Shown here: in pieces, positions 36,134 to 48,344 of the stretch
How positions within the stretch are numbered: position 1 is the stretch's first letter
Layout: every line of letters starts with the position of its first letter
Notes under the pieces: model-generated
Databases searched by the model: none
Seen by the model: the letters and a program-made list of their open reading frames with translations, nothing else
Told to the model about the DNA's origin: nothing
Position numbers and translations under genes: made by a program
Assembly: GCF_032884065.1 (NCBI RefSeq)
Contig: NC_088871.1
Coordinates: forward strand, 47,193,172-47,257,171
DNA length: 64,000 nucleotides
DNA from: Artemia franciscana
Lineage: Eukaryota; Arthropoda; Branchiopoda; Anostraca; Artemiidae
Reading direction: 5' to 3'

Positions 36134-36232
36134 AGTCAGAGTCAAGTTGTTCGTGTATTGGATCAGAATAATATTTGCATCAAAACAGGAGTCAGTTTTT
36201 CGCACCGAGTTAGTTTACAGCAAATAAAGTAA
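36134..36232 (+). CDS. possible terminal exon, unrecognised
   Basis: A polypyrimidine tract and acceptor (ttcctttttacag, AG at 36132-36133) precede a 32-codon frame starting SQSQVVRVLDQNN. It ends at TAA 36230-36232, with AATAAA overlapping the stop. The peptide composition looks protein-like. There is no partner exon or homologue, so this is weak. Confidence 0.2.
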   Translation, partial: SQSQVVRVLDQNNICIKTGVSFSHRVSLQQIK

Positions 36233-37479
36233 AATGGTAGGTTCAAGGGGGTTTAAGGGGTTTGAACCCTCTTCCTCCCCAAAATCTTTGTCCGGCCGTA
36301 GAAACGTAACAAAAATGAATAAAAACAAACTTTGATGTGTTTTCGTAAGTCTTTTTTGTAAACCCCATGTGAAAAATCTTTTGGTAGACCTTCCCCCAAA
36401 ACAATCCTAGATACGGCCCTGCCTGTAGTGCACACAAAATTTGATTGCTTGCAAAATATTTAGAAAATAAACTATAGAGAAAAAGAAAATAGATTCTTTG
36501 ATAAAATAGCATCAACATTTGAGACGCAATACAGAAAGTCAAAAAATATCGTAAACATTTGATACCATATTTTTACCTTCTTATCTAAGGTCATTGGCTC
36601 ACCTATGTCTTAGGATCTATGGCATGAAACGTATTTATTTTCACTGGTTTTTCAAGTCCTAAACTAAAGCGTACGTAATTTACGTAGGATCAGAAGTTCA
36701 ATAAAAAGATGACTGTTACATCACATTCTTTCCAATAACATATTGCCGTATCTGTACGATGAATGACCAAATAATTTGAGTTATATACATTTTTAGGGTC
36801 AGATTTGCATGCTGAATCAATTAGGGGAACCATTTGTCTATTTCACGTACAAAAAAAAGGTTCAAAAGCTACAATGTAAACAGTTCTTAAGTACCATGTT
36901 AATGGTAAATGGTAAATGATATTTAATTTTTTACCATTAACATTAAATGTTAATGGTAAGTTATTATATGTTAAATATATTTTTTTACATTTTGTGGGTT
37001 TTTCAACTATGTTTCTGTCATTTAACCTTTATTGCTATAGCGTGGGGGACTGGAGCATTAAATCCCTTGAACTTACTATAAGGCTCATTATACTTTTGAG
37101 CAAACAAATATACAAAAGTTTTTTTAAAATATGAAGTAGAAATTGGACTTTAAAATTTATCAGAAATTAAGTTGCATTAGAAATAGTGCAACGTGTGACA
37201 AAGAATAAAAACAAATGTCAAACATTTACATTTTGTTAAAGTTTTGACAAATTACTTGAGTTGCAGCCCCCTTCCCTTCCATTGGAGCTATTTTCAGTCA
37301 ATTATGTTGACTATCCTAAAATGTTAAATTACGTAAGAACTTCTCATTGAGAAATGTATTCTTTACAATTTTTTAGTTTACATAGACTAAAAATTAGAGA
37401 TTAAATTTTCAAATTTTGGTCGATATTTAGTGTAAGCTTTTCAGTTTCCACAAAGGCGCATCCCCTTCGAATCACGGTC
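36233..37479. other. mostly unassigned
   Basis: Around 36240-36430 there is a C-rich stretch ending aatcctagatacggccctg, a phrase typical of MITE ends, but no partner terminus was found. Around 36894-36955 short inverted repeats of ttaatggtaaa/tttaccattaa form hairpins. Confidence 0.35.
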
Positions 37480-38420
37480 TGGACACTTTTTTCTTAGAAA
37501 CTTCTTCAAGACGCAGGTCTTGTTAATTCTCTTTGAGACGAAGGTGCTTTTTACGTAATAGGAAGCGTTAGAGCTCAGTGACCCGCCGAAGCAAGATGCA
37601 AACGTAGGCGTTACGAAATAGATTCTTTGATTGCTTACAAAACCCGCGAGGGTCAGAAAAACCTTCAGGGGGCCCCATCAAATCAAGTTTTCATTGGTTG
37701 TTACGTAATACGACTTGTTAGAGCTCAGGATCTGCTAGTCAAGACACAACTGTACGCGTTACGTAATAGTGTTTTTAATTGTTCAAAAATCCGCGAGGGT
37801 CAGGGAATAACCTTCAGGGGGTCCCCACCAAATCATGCTTTTCTTTGTTTATTACGAAATAGGGAGTTTTTTCTTCAAGACATTCTTCAAGACATTTTAA
37901 CACGTTTTTAAAGACATTTTTCTTCAAGACGTTTTTCAAGATGCTTTAAGGCATTTGAAGACATTTCTTAAGACATTTTCTTCAAGACACTTTTCAAGAC
38001 ATTTCAAGACGTTTTTAGGACATTTTTCTTCGAGACGTTTTCCAAGAAATGTCAAGACCTTTTTAAAGAGATTTTTCTTCTAGGCGTTTTTCAAGACATT
38101 CCAAGACGTTTTTAATACATTTTTCTTCAAAATATTTTTCTTCAAGATTTTAATACATTTTTCTTCAAGACGTTTTTCTTCAAGATTTTAATACATTTTT
38201 CTTCAAGACATTTTTGCTACAAGATTTCTTTGGTTCTTACGTAATAGGGAATTTTTACCTGTGTTAAGGATGACGCATTCTCGCGTGACTTGCTTCATCT
38301 GGCCCCGTAGAGAACCTCCGCTTGTAACTGAAGAGGACACACGCCTGGGCTGTTACGAAATGACAATACACACGTGGGTGCTACGTAATAGTTCGAGGGA
38401 TTTTTTCTTCAGGATTTCAT
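37480..38420 (+). repeat. composite repeat: two units of about 150 bp, then a CTTCAAGAC minisatellite
   Basis: Two units share cccgcgagggtcag, aaccttcaggggg and gttagagctcag, each followed by ttacgtaata (37546-37860). From about 37865 to 38220 follows a degenerate array of cttcaagacatttttcaagac units of 12-24 bp, closed by ttctttggttcttacgtaatag. A shorter copy of the same arrangement is at 42000-42300. The 138 aa plus-strand frame at 38261-38677 has no recognised domain. Confidence 0.75.
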
Positions 38421-40069
38421 TTTTCTTTCAAGACGTTGTTTTTTTTCAATATTTTTTTCTCAGGGAACCTCTATATTCCAAAAATTATTTGTCCCCTTTA
38501 GGAATCGAAAGAGATTTGCAGTCAGCGCAGACAGCTGGGACAAGAAACCTTCCTCGATTTTTTTTTTTAAATTCGGGGAATAGTTTCGAATGGAAATGTT
38601 TCGAAAAATCTATGGATCGCATGTTTCCTGTGTCTGAAATAATTGACATGTGGGAGAGAAAATCGATTTTTCGATAACAGTTATATTTGACGTCCAACTC
38701 CTTGTTAAGTAATACTTTAAATGGTATTATCAGATAATATGGGGGTTTGCTCTTAAACTTTTTTTAGAAATAGAGTCTTTTCCCTGTTGGAACTTGAATG
38801 CACCAACAGAGGTGAAATAAAAGCAAGAGTATCATTATGGCTAAAATATGGTACACCTTCACATACGATCAAGAGTCTATTTTTTCCTCTTCACAACACA
38901 TTTTTACAATTATATTATAATTAATTTTGAACGAGCATATCTATGTGCATAGGCTACAAGATGCTTAAATTGTATTTGTGAAACATTTTGAATGTTTATC
39001 CTGGAACAAGAAATCTAAAGAATTAAGGGTATTTTTTGTACATACAATTTTTATTAATATAACAAATTTGCAGGCATTTTTAAAACACTTTATTCTTAGG
39101 ACACTTAAATAAATATTATTAAGGTAGAAGGGGGATATTTTCATACAGATAGTCGTTCAATTGAAGACAATCAACATAAATGCGTAGAAATTCACGATAA
39201 GTATATCCATAACATCAAAAATATATTACTGCATGAAAATCATTACTTTTAAGCAATAAATCCAGATGTATTGAGAGGAGGGATGACATATTAGATGTAA
39301 ATTCAAGTGGGCACAGGACATGTGACTTAATTCTATATTTTTTCATTTTTCTTGGTACTTTTTCTTGCAATTCCCAGCTTGTGACTCTCAATGGTTGACA
39401 CCTGGCACCTTCTGACAAGCATTATCACACAATGACATTTTTGGGCATTCTCCTACAAAAATATCCGTTTGCACTAGAATTAATTGTTTAAACTTAATGA
39501 AAAATCCCCAATAGCGTTTCTTCTGGGGACTCCTGGCAATTAAAGACAGTGTAGCATAATATACCAGCACAATGACACCCTTTGGCGCATAAAGAGTTGT
39601 TTGTGGATGGGAGGATTTTCAAGCGAGAATTTCTAATATACTTTAGATTTATAAATACGACTTTTATCAATCAATGGGGCAAATTTTCCTTGGGGGAGAA
39701 CTTTTGGCCGGATTTTCCAGAGGAGAACTTTCTGGTGATGGAATTTTCCTTGAATTTTCTTTCTTTTGACATCATTACAACGTTCGGCAGGTACGCTAGT
39801 TCATGCATAAAAATTAAGCCAGTATTGCCCGAGAAATAGTTAATATTTATAATTCTTTTACTATTGTGCTTACAAATTCAGATTTCTTAAGCCATATGAA
39901 GAAGAAAAGCCTAAAAACTACCTTCTAAAGTGGTAAGTGCAATCAGTTAAATGGAATAAATTATCATTTAGAAATATTTCATGCAATCTTTTTTTCTAAA
40001 AGTGTTTAGTCATTGGACTAATTTGTTCACTTAGTTTGAAATTAAGGGAATAGCAGAAGGTGGCTTAAA
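38421..40069. other. no recognised gene
   Basis: AT-rich, without recognisable domain or repeat. An 85-codon plus-strand frame at 39582-39839 (Phe-rich) is not supported by any motif. Confidence 0.45.
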
Positions 40070-41830
40070 AATTAGTTTCGATGATCGCGTATAGACACAC
40101 ACCCAGATAAGCTATGCCAATCAAATTTTCATACACTTTATCTACAGTGTCCTCTAGACCCTCCCTCTAAATTAGCTTAACAAACTAGCGTGGGCATTAA
40201 TGTCAAAAACTGTCTATTTAAGTTGTTCCCTAAGAGATATTTGTTATAGAATACTATTGTATAATTAAACTTTCATCTTCCTTATCTATATTGTCCTTCT
40301 GATCCTCCCTTTGAAATTAGCTTAACAAACTAGCGTTAGCATTAACGTCAGAAACTGTGTAGCTAAGTTGTTCCCAAAGAGAGGATTCGCTATGAAATGT
40401 AATTTCTTAACAAAACTTTTATCCTCCTTATCTGTATTGTCCTGCTGATCCTCCCTCTAATATTAGCTTAACAAACCAGCGTTGACACTAACGTCAAAAA
40501 CTATTTGGTTAAGTTGATCCCTAAGAGATATTTGTTATAAAATATTATTGTTTAATCAAACTTTCAGCTTTCTTATCTATATTGTTCTTCTGATCCTCCC
40601 TTTGAAATTAGCTTAACAGACTAGCGTTTTTATTAACGTCAAAAACTGTTTAGTTAAGTTGCTCCCAAAGAGAGGATCCGCTTTGAAATGTAATTGTTAT
40701 GAAAAGTAATGGTTTAATAAAACTTTTATCCTGCTTATCTACATTGTCCGGCTGATGCTCCCTCAGAGAAAAGCTTCACAATTTAGCGTTGGCATTTTCG
40801 TCAAAAACTACTTAGTTAAGTTGCTCCCAAAAAGATATTTGTTATAAAACATTATTGTTAATCAAATTTTCCTATTCGTTATCTACATTGTCCTGCTGAT
40901 TCTCCTTCTATGATTAGATTGACAAATCAGCGTTGGAATTAAGGCCAGAAACTGTACAGTTAAACTGTTTCTAAAGATATAATTTTATAAAATGTTATTG
41001 TTTAATCAAAGTTTCATCCACCTTATCCACACTGTCCAGCTGATCCTTCCTCTGAGAATTTCTTAACAAACAAGCCTTGGCATTTTCATCAAAACATGTT
41101 TAGTTAAGTTGTTCCCAAAGAGATGATCCGCTATGAAATGTAATTGTTTAATAAACTTTCATGCTCCTTATTTATTGTTCTGCAGATTCTCCCTCTGAGA
41201 TTAGCTTAACAAATCAGCTTTGGCATTAACGTCAAAAACTATTTAGTTAAGTTGTTTCCAAAGAGATATTTGTTGTAAAACATTTTTGCTTAATCAAACT
41301 TTCATATTCTTTATCTACATTGTCCTGCTGAGCCTCCCTCTAAGATTAGTTTAAAAAACAGCGTTGGAACTGACGCCACAAAATGCTTAGTTAAGTTTTT
41401 CCAAAGATATATTTGTTATAAAATATTATTGTTTAATCGAAGTTTCATCCACCTAATCTACATTGTCCCGCTGATTCTCCCTCTGAAAATAGCTTAACAA
41501 ACCAGCGTTGGTATTTCCGTCAAAAACTGTTTAGTTACGCTGCTACCAAGGAGAGGTTCCGCTATGAAACTTAGTTGTTTGATAAAATTTTCATCCCCCT
41601 TATTTATTGTTCTGCAGATCCCCCCCCCCCTGAGATTAACTTAAGAAATCAGCGTCGGTACTAATGCCAAGAACTATTTAGTTAAGTTGTACCTAAAGAG
41701 ATGATTCGTTATGAAATATAGTTGTTCAATCAAACTTTGATTCTCCTTATCTATATTGGTATGCTGATCCTTACTCTGAGTTTAGCTTAGCAAACAGGTG
41801 GTAATTACTTCAGAATTAAGCACGACCCCT
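40070..41830 (+). repeat. satellite, about 12 units of about 145 bp
   Basis: Marker attagcttaacaaa-cagcgtt recurs at 40171, 40316, 40462, 40607, about 40768, 40912, 41055, 41200, 41345, 41489, 41633 and 41781. Spacings are 143-148 bp, with one near 160. Other shared blocks are cgtcaaaaactgtttagttaagttg and ttcccaaagaga. Alternating units differ (ttgttataaaatattattg versus gatccgctatgaaatgtaattg), suggesting a two-monomer higher-order pattern. No open frame. Confidence 0.92.
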
Positions 41831-41999
41831 AATCTTGATAGTAGCAATATGTACACAATGAAATATTTCAATATTTTTGAATGTAGATTGTAATTATAAA
41901 ACGAATAATTCTGGAATTGATCAAAATGTTAAAAAACAATCGTTCCAGTAGCATTTTCCTTTCTAGAGTTATTTTTTTCTTGTTTTCCTTATCTTGTTT

Positions 42000-42300
42000 C
42001 TTTTTCTCAAGAAATTTTTAAGACACCTTTCTGTAAGACGTTTCAAGATGTTTCAAGACATCCCAAGACGGTTTTAAGACATTGTTTCTTCAAGACATTT
42101 TTATAAAAGTTTCAAGACATCCCAGGACGTTTTCTAAGATGTTTTTCTTCAATACCTTTTTTCTTCATGGTTTCTTTAGTTCTTACCAAATAGTTTCTCT
42201 GATTCTTAAAAAACCAACGAAGGCAAGGTGGGAAAAACCTTCAGGACCCTCTCGTGGGGGACCTTCAAGACGCTGGACATTGACAAACAATTCCAACGAG
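42000..42300 (+). repeat. second copy of the CTTCAAGAC minisatellite and cap
   Basis: Degenerate aagacgtttcaagatgtttcaagac units, then ggtttctttagttcttaccaaatag and aaaaaccttcagga. This is the same order of parts as 37865-38240 combined with the 150-bp units. Confidence 0.7.
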
Positions 42301-42369
42301 ACCCCTAGCATCCAATTTCAGTAAGGCCAACCTAACCTAACCACCGGTCCGAGTCAACCACATGGAATA

Positions 42370-42560
42370 TTATAATAACTGTTGAAAAGATCAATGCCAA
42401 CACATTGAACTCATTTTCAATACTGAAGCACATGAATCATAAGATCTATCAAACCACGTGTCTTTGACCTTCAAAACCTGTTATTTGTTAGACTATAAAG
42501 GTCCTCCAAAACCAAAACAAGTCAGGCAAGATTATGTCTTCATAACATGTAAATATTGGG
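42370..42560 (+). repeat. third copy of part of the palindrome arm
   Basis: It matches 26540-26720 (plus): gatcaatg.tga.acaatgaact, aatactg..gc, gaatc.taag, gattataaaggtcc and aagattatgt blocks. Flanking sequence differs. A ctaacctaacc motif lies on each side (near 42328 and 42565). Confidence 0.65.
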
Positions 42561-42749
42561 CCATCTAACCTAACCCGGGATACCTGTAGCCAACATTCAG
42601 CCCCCCCCCTGACGCATAAGTCTGAATTACAATCCAATTGTTACCATCAATTCCACTATAGCTATAGATGGCAGAAAAACTGTATAGGTTGGGTTGCATG
42701 AAGTTAACTACTTGTAAGTTAGGTTCATCTAGGTTAGGTTAATATGCGT

Positions 42750-44640
42750 GGCCACAGTTATTACCTTTGATTTCTTCGGATTGTCTCAGTTTTAGAGGTT
42801 GACCTTGATTTCTAGAGTTTGCTCTTGTTTTTTTTTTACGGTTTGGTCTGGATTTCTATGCACAGGTTATGATTTCTATGGTTTTGTCTTGATTTCTATG
42901 TATTGATCTTGATTTCAAAGCATTGTTCTGGATTAGCAAATGTTGATTTCTTGATTTTTGGGGGTTCAACTGGATTTTTAAGCCCTGGTTATGATTTCTA
43001 TGGGGGTGCTCTATATTTTTACATAAGGACCTTTTGATTTTTTCGGATTGGTCTTGAGTCCTAGATGTTGCCCTTTTGATCTCTTGATTTCTTCGGATTG
43101 GGCTTGATATTTAGAAATTCGTCTTGATTTCTTCAAATTGGTTTGTATTTTAATGAATTCGTTTGGATTTCTAGGGTCTAGTCATGACTTATTTGTATTG
43201 GTCTTGATATTTAGATGCTACCCTTGGTTTTTGGATTGTTCTTGATTTTTAGATGTTGACCAAGATTTCTAGCGTTTGGTCTTGGTTTTCTTATGGTTTG
43301 GTCTGGGTTTTTATGCACTGGTCATTATTTTTGTGGAATTTTCTGGATTTCTACATATTGATGTATCGATTTTTATGCCTTGGTCTTGATGTCTATGGTT
43401 TGGCTTGGAATTCTAGGGTGGACCCTGATTATTATGAAACGTATGGATTTCTATGCAGTGCTTGTGATTTGTAAGAATTCGTGCGGATTTGTATGTATTG
43501 GTTATCATGAGGGTTGTTCTGCATTTCTACATATTAAACTCTTGATTTTGGGGTGGGGGTGCTCTTGATTTCTATTGATTGGTCTCGATTTCTCTGTATT
43601 GGTTTCTTGATTTGTGTGTTTTGATCTGGATTTCTAAAGTTCACCACTTGATTTGTTCGGTTTGGTTTTTGTTTTTAGAGGTTGGTCTAAAAACAAAGGT
43701 TGGTTTGTCTTAGAGGTTGGATTTCTTAGGGTTGGTCTTGATATTTTTACGCTGGGCCTGATTTCTTCAGTTTGGTCTTGATTTTTATGAAATCATTGGG
43801 ATTTCTATATATTGGTCATGGTTTTCAGAGATTGGTCATGATTTCCGCCGTTTGGTCTTGCTTTTTATGGTTTAGTGTTGATTTCTAGCATTGGTCTCAA
43901 TTTCTACAGTTTTAGCTTTATTTCTGGAGTTTGGTCTTGATTTCTATTTATTGTTAGTGATTTTTAAGGACTATTCTGGATTTCTACAGATGGATCTCTT
44001 GATTTTTGGGAGTTCTTCTGGATACCTATGAGTTGGTCATGATTTTTATGGGCTGGCTCTAGTGATCACTTTATTTCCAAGGTTTGGTCTTGATTTTTAT
44101 ACATTGAACTTGTCTTTTTTTCGGTTTGGTCTTGATGAATTTGTGAATATTTCTGTGGCCTGTCCATCATTTGTATGTATTTTTCTTGATTTTTAAAGTT
44201 TGCCTTTGATTTCATCGCATTAGTCATTATTTTAGAGGTTGACCCATTTTTACAGTTGGGGTTTGGTTTTTACAGTTTGGTCTGGGTTTTAAAGCACTGG
44301 TTAGGATTTATACCGTTCGGTATTGGTTTTTAGGTATAGGTTTTGATTTCTGAGGGTTGTTCAAGATTTCTAAAGATTGATCTCTTGATTACTTTGTATT
44401 GGTCTTGATTTATATGGTTGGGTCTGTATTTATACGGATGACCCTGATTTTTATGAATTCATGTGGATTACCATACATTAATTATGATTTCTATGTATTG
44501 GTCTTGCTTTTAGAGGCTGCCCTCGATTTCTAAAGTCCGGTCACTAATTGTAAGAGTTTGCCTGGATTTCTGCGGGTCGGCCTTGATGTCGATGATTTTG
44601 TCTGGGTTTATACATGTTGTGTTAATAAGGAAAAGGTCTA
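42750..44640 (+). repeat. degenerate minisatellite, unit about 22-26 bp (ttggtcttgatttctat)
   Basis: About 1.9 kb dominated by variants of ttggtcttgatttctatg. Units are highly diverged and T/G-rich on the plus strand. The short frames here (62-73 aa) are repeat translations. Confidence 0.85.
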
Positions 44641-44669
44641 TTCAAGAAATTATTTTAAATTCTGCTATG

Positions 44670-45780
44670 AATCGCCCATTTAATGTCACAGACTGGGAAT
44701 TGCCATGGAATATCACAATCTAACAAAGAGATGGCAATTTTCTGCTGTTTAAGTAAAGATAATAGCCATTTCTTAGTTTATAAATTAATTTTTGAGGGAA
44801 AACTGTTGAAAAACCCTTTTAGGTGATAATATGCGCCAGAATGGTGTTATCGGGAGCTGGTACATTATGCCCAGCTGGCCTAAAGTACTAGGAGCCATCA
44901 GAAGAAACCCTAATGGGGATTTATTTGTATAAGCTAAAATGACAATTATAGTCGAAACGAATATTTATGAAGAAAAATGCTAAGAAATGTCATATGTGTG
45001 ATCTTGCCTGCTACAGGGTTTTATTTGTCGGCCACTGAGTGTCAAAGACTAGGAATTGCCATCGAACATCGCAGTCTAGCAACGAAATGGCAAGTTTGCG
45101 ATGTTCAAATAAAAACAATGGTCATCTTTTAGTTTATAAATTTATTTTTGAGAGAAAAAGGTTAATAGGCCCTTAGGTGTGATAGTGTGGACTATAATGG
45201 TGTCCTGGGGGCCTCCACATTGTGCCAGGCAGTCCCCAATTGCTAGAAGTCACCAGAAAAAACGCTAATTAGGGGTTTTCACATTAAGTTTAAGCGAAGG
45301 ATTCTGCTATAAACGAATATTTTTGCGGGAAAACGCCCAAAAAAATAGCATATTTGCCTAATACCTAACAGAGAATGCCGTGTTTCAGTCATTCAGTCCC
45401 AAAGACTGGGAGTCATCACGAATCATAGCAGTCTAGCAATTAAATCGCAAGCTTCCGCTGTTCAACTAAGAACAGTGGCCATTTTTTAGTTTATAAATTT
45501 ATTTTTGAGAGAAAAATGTTGAAAGAGCCTTAGGTTTGAAATTTCCGCCAGAAGGGTGTCATCAAAGATTGGTGTGGAACATTGTGCCACATTGGCCTCA
45601 ATTGCTAGGAGGCATGAGAACAAACGCTAATGGAGATTTTTCTCATTAGGTTTAGGCGATCGATTCTAGTGTAAATGAATATTTTGGTAGGAAAATTCCC
45701 GAAAATGACATATATGCGATAATGCTTCATAGAGAATGCCGTGTTTCAGCCATTCAGTGTCACAGGATGGGAATTGCTTG
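44670..45780 (+). repeat. tandem array, three units of about 356 bp
   Basis: agtttataaatt-atttttgag recurs at 44777, 45132 and 45488; cagactgggaattgcc-like blocks recur near 44687, 45041, 45390 and 45750. Other shared blocks are gaaatggcaa and gctaatggggattt. Confidence 0.9.
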
Positions 45781-45829
45781 GATTAGTATGTTAAGTTGGT
45801 AGGTGTTAAAAGAATTTTTTGACCGAGGG

Positions 45830-46500
45830 GGAGTGGGATCTAACTCCCAGTCAAAGATGCGTGGTCTTTTCATGAAAAACCCTCAAAAATATCTTAAGCT
45901 GGGTTAAATTTGTCTCTCACAAAAACTCGACCCATCTGAGATTGCCTGATAGGATGGGCTAGCCGCATTGTGTCATGGCAGCGTTAATATACATAGTCTT
46001 GGCTCAAAGAAATAGGGACATTTCCATTAAAACCACTTAGAAATAGCTCCTAATAGGGCTTAAATTTATCTCTAAAAACAAACCTCCCCCCCCCAAGGCG
46101 GGATTGCTCATTAGTACCTCTTGGTGGAAATTCTTGCTAGGGGCCAGATGTAATTGGATGCTAGGAGACCTGTTGGATTAAATGTTAGGGTTCTCACGCT
46201 TCTTTACTTCATGTTTCTTTTGGCTTTTATTTCACCTTTGTTGAGTTTTAACTCTTTTTTTGTGTTTTACGGGGCAGCCATATATTGCCATGGTGGCGTG
46301 AACTGCCTGGACAAAAAGGTTTTACAGCTAAAAGTTTAAATGGGAGGTATTAAATGAATTTTTTGGCGGTGGGGAGACTGAAATCTAAAACTCAGTCAAA
46401 AGAAACGAGGGATTTTCATTAAGACCAGTCAGAAATAGCTCTTAATAGGGATTAAATTTACCTCTAATAACAAAGGATAGGGATGTCGTAGGACTCGTCT
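45830..46500 (-). repeat. related copies of the palindrome outer-arm repeat
   Basis: Blocks gttaatatacatagtcttggctcaaagaaa, cattaaaaccacttagaaatag and ttaaatttatctct match 28990-29170. A second, partial unit starts near 46270 (gccatatattgccatggtggcgtga). The 61 aa plus-strand frame is not considered coding. Confidence 0.7.
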
Positions 46501-46820
46501 TGGCCTCACTACTTAAATTTCACATGAATAATCTAAAGTTTTACAATTAGCTTAGACTAACTTATATTACCCGCTAAAAACTTAGCCGAAGTACAAATTG
46601 CAGTCTCTGCGACAGCATTAATCTAAACCTTAAGAAATGAATACGTGCTGGGGAGGTTTGAGGGGGAGGGATTCATTTTTTCTATTTCTTTGGAATTTAC
46701 AACGTCATCCACAGATTTTGCAATTTAACTGTTTGACATAAAAGGTGCTTGAACCGTTTTCTGAAGCAATAACAACTTTAAATAAGGTATGATTCCCAGG
46801 GTAGGAATAATTTTACTTAC

Positions 46821-46974
46821 TTGTTATTCCATGACCTTTGAGAGCTGACATGACCTTAGTCATAGGATGTCGGCCACAGCCATGAGAATTCGGCTTCATT
46901 ATATAGTTATCTCGATAGCTTGCCTTAGACATGTTCAAATAGAGAAGGATAACTATTATAAGTGCCCACATTGT
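46821..46974 (-). CDS. putative first coding exon of a secreted protein
   Basis: The minus strand carries a 3' splice site (attttctttcag, AG at 46976-46975) and exon start at 46974. ATG follows at 46971-46969, then 50 complete codons, then a strong donor, GTAAGT (46820-46815), in phase 1. The protein starts MWALIIVILLYLNMSKA, a typical cleavable signal peptide. Cleavage would fall near SKA/SY, giving a mature start SYRDNYIMKPNSHGCGRHP. The exon holds one Cys. The acceptor just before the ATG implies an upstream 5' UTR exon. No family was recognised: the CGRH stretch superficially recalls insulin-like B chains, but the second Cys expected about 12 residues later is absent. Downstream exons were not located. 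Confidence 0.55.
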
Positions 46975-48099
46975 CTGAAAGAAAATTAGGACTATTTAAT
47001 TTATGTGTACGATTCGTGTTTCTCCTGTTTTGTCTTCTTAAAATAGATCCAGGAAAAGTGTGCTCGATCTTCCTTAAAATGCCGAAATACTTCGGTATTT
47101 TCATATGAAGATATACATATCTTCATTTTAATCAAGTCAGTGTGACGTTTGAAAGACAGGTTTTCATCAACAAAATGCCCAAAAGACGAACATATTGACT
47201 GGTAAATTTCAAATGACTGAGGATAAACATGAGTTTATCCAAAATCCTGAGAATCATGAAACTTTACTTAGAAAAGTTTAGGTAAGGACAATTAAATGGG
47301 ATATGCCTGCCGATTGGCCTCCATTACAAGAAATATATTTGAGTTATATTATATGTATATAATATATTGCTATATAGGTTCAAAGGGGGGTGACCACTTC
47401 CCTACTTTTCTGGCAATGGCAGTTTTAACCGATAATGGTAGTTTTTAAACATAGATCAATTGAGAGGTCCTAAAAGTTAGACTTTAGAAGAAAGAGAGGG
47501 GTTAAATGCGGTTTCATAGAGAAAAACACCCAAAAGAGCCTAGAGAAGTGAATTTAGGGTAAAGAATAGCCCCCTAGAATAACCCTAAATATGGTAAATT
47601 AAAATAAAAACTCAGGGATTAGGTAAAAAATTATTTTCTTTTAAGTAAAAGTAAAAAGAGACGTTGAAACTAACACAACCTATCATAGGCAGCACAAAGC
47701 GCTGCTTGAGTAATGAGTGAAGTTGGCACAATGTTGAATCTATTTTTATATCATAATTTTTCTTTTCGCCAAGACACTTTTTATAGAAGGAGGTGTCCTA
47801 GAAACTTTGGAAGTAAATCATTTGATCGGAAACTGAAAGTTCTAGTGCCCTTTTAAGAGTCGGAAGTGATCGGAGGGCAACTGGCTCCCATTCCAAGCAC
47901 CTTTTTCCCAAATTCATCGGATCAAAATCTTAATAATAATCGTTTTGTCCAGTTTAGTTGAAAAATCAAATAGCTTTGCCTCTTGGGATGTCACCCCCCC
48001 CAAGAGCCTCTGCAGTAAGGGCTGAAAGTTATGCAATTTTCTCATTGTTTACCTGTAGTGTTTTTTTATCGGGAAAGGGGGACATCTTTGACCTTTGGT
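46975..48099. other. spacer; degraded CFE-like sequence at about 47800-48070
   Basis: 47000-47640 has no recognised content; it should include the intron and any 5' exon of the gene at 46821-46974. Around 47820-48060, phrases ggaaactgaaagttctagtgccc, gagggcaactggc and ggatcaaaatctta follow the CFE body with strong divergence. Confidence 0.4.
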
Positions 48100-48344
48100 G
48101 TCCAAAAGACTAAGGTGTTAAGATGAAGCTCTTAGGGATTGTTGATTAGAGTATTGAACTAAATCAAAACACACTATATCCATGCAGGTTGTCAAAAGGG
48201 CTTATCTCAGTAATGGCTAGAGCATTAAATTAAAACTCTCAGGGAATGATGAGGGGAGCGATCGATTGACTAAAATGTAATATGTGCACCCTACTACTAA
48301 TACTGCTATCAGTACAACTACTAGTACCACTACTACTAATGCTA
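48100..48344 (+). repeat. satellite unit with a (CTA)n tract, outlying copy
   Basis: It contains gaactaaatcaaaacacactat, caggttgtcaaaagggc and aactctcagggaatgatgaggg, then ctactactaatactgct. This is the unit of the array at 52549-54770. Confidence 0.75.

Noticed and set aside
46821-46974. Insulin-family B chain reading of the CGRH segment
   Set aside because: The second B-chain Cys is not at the expected distance and no A chain was found nearby.
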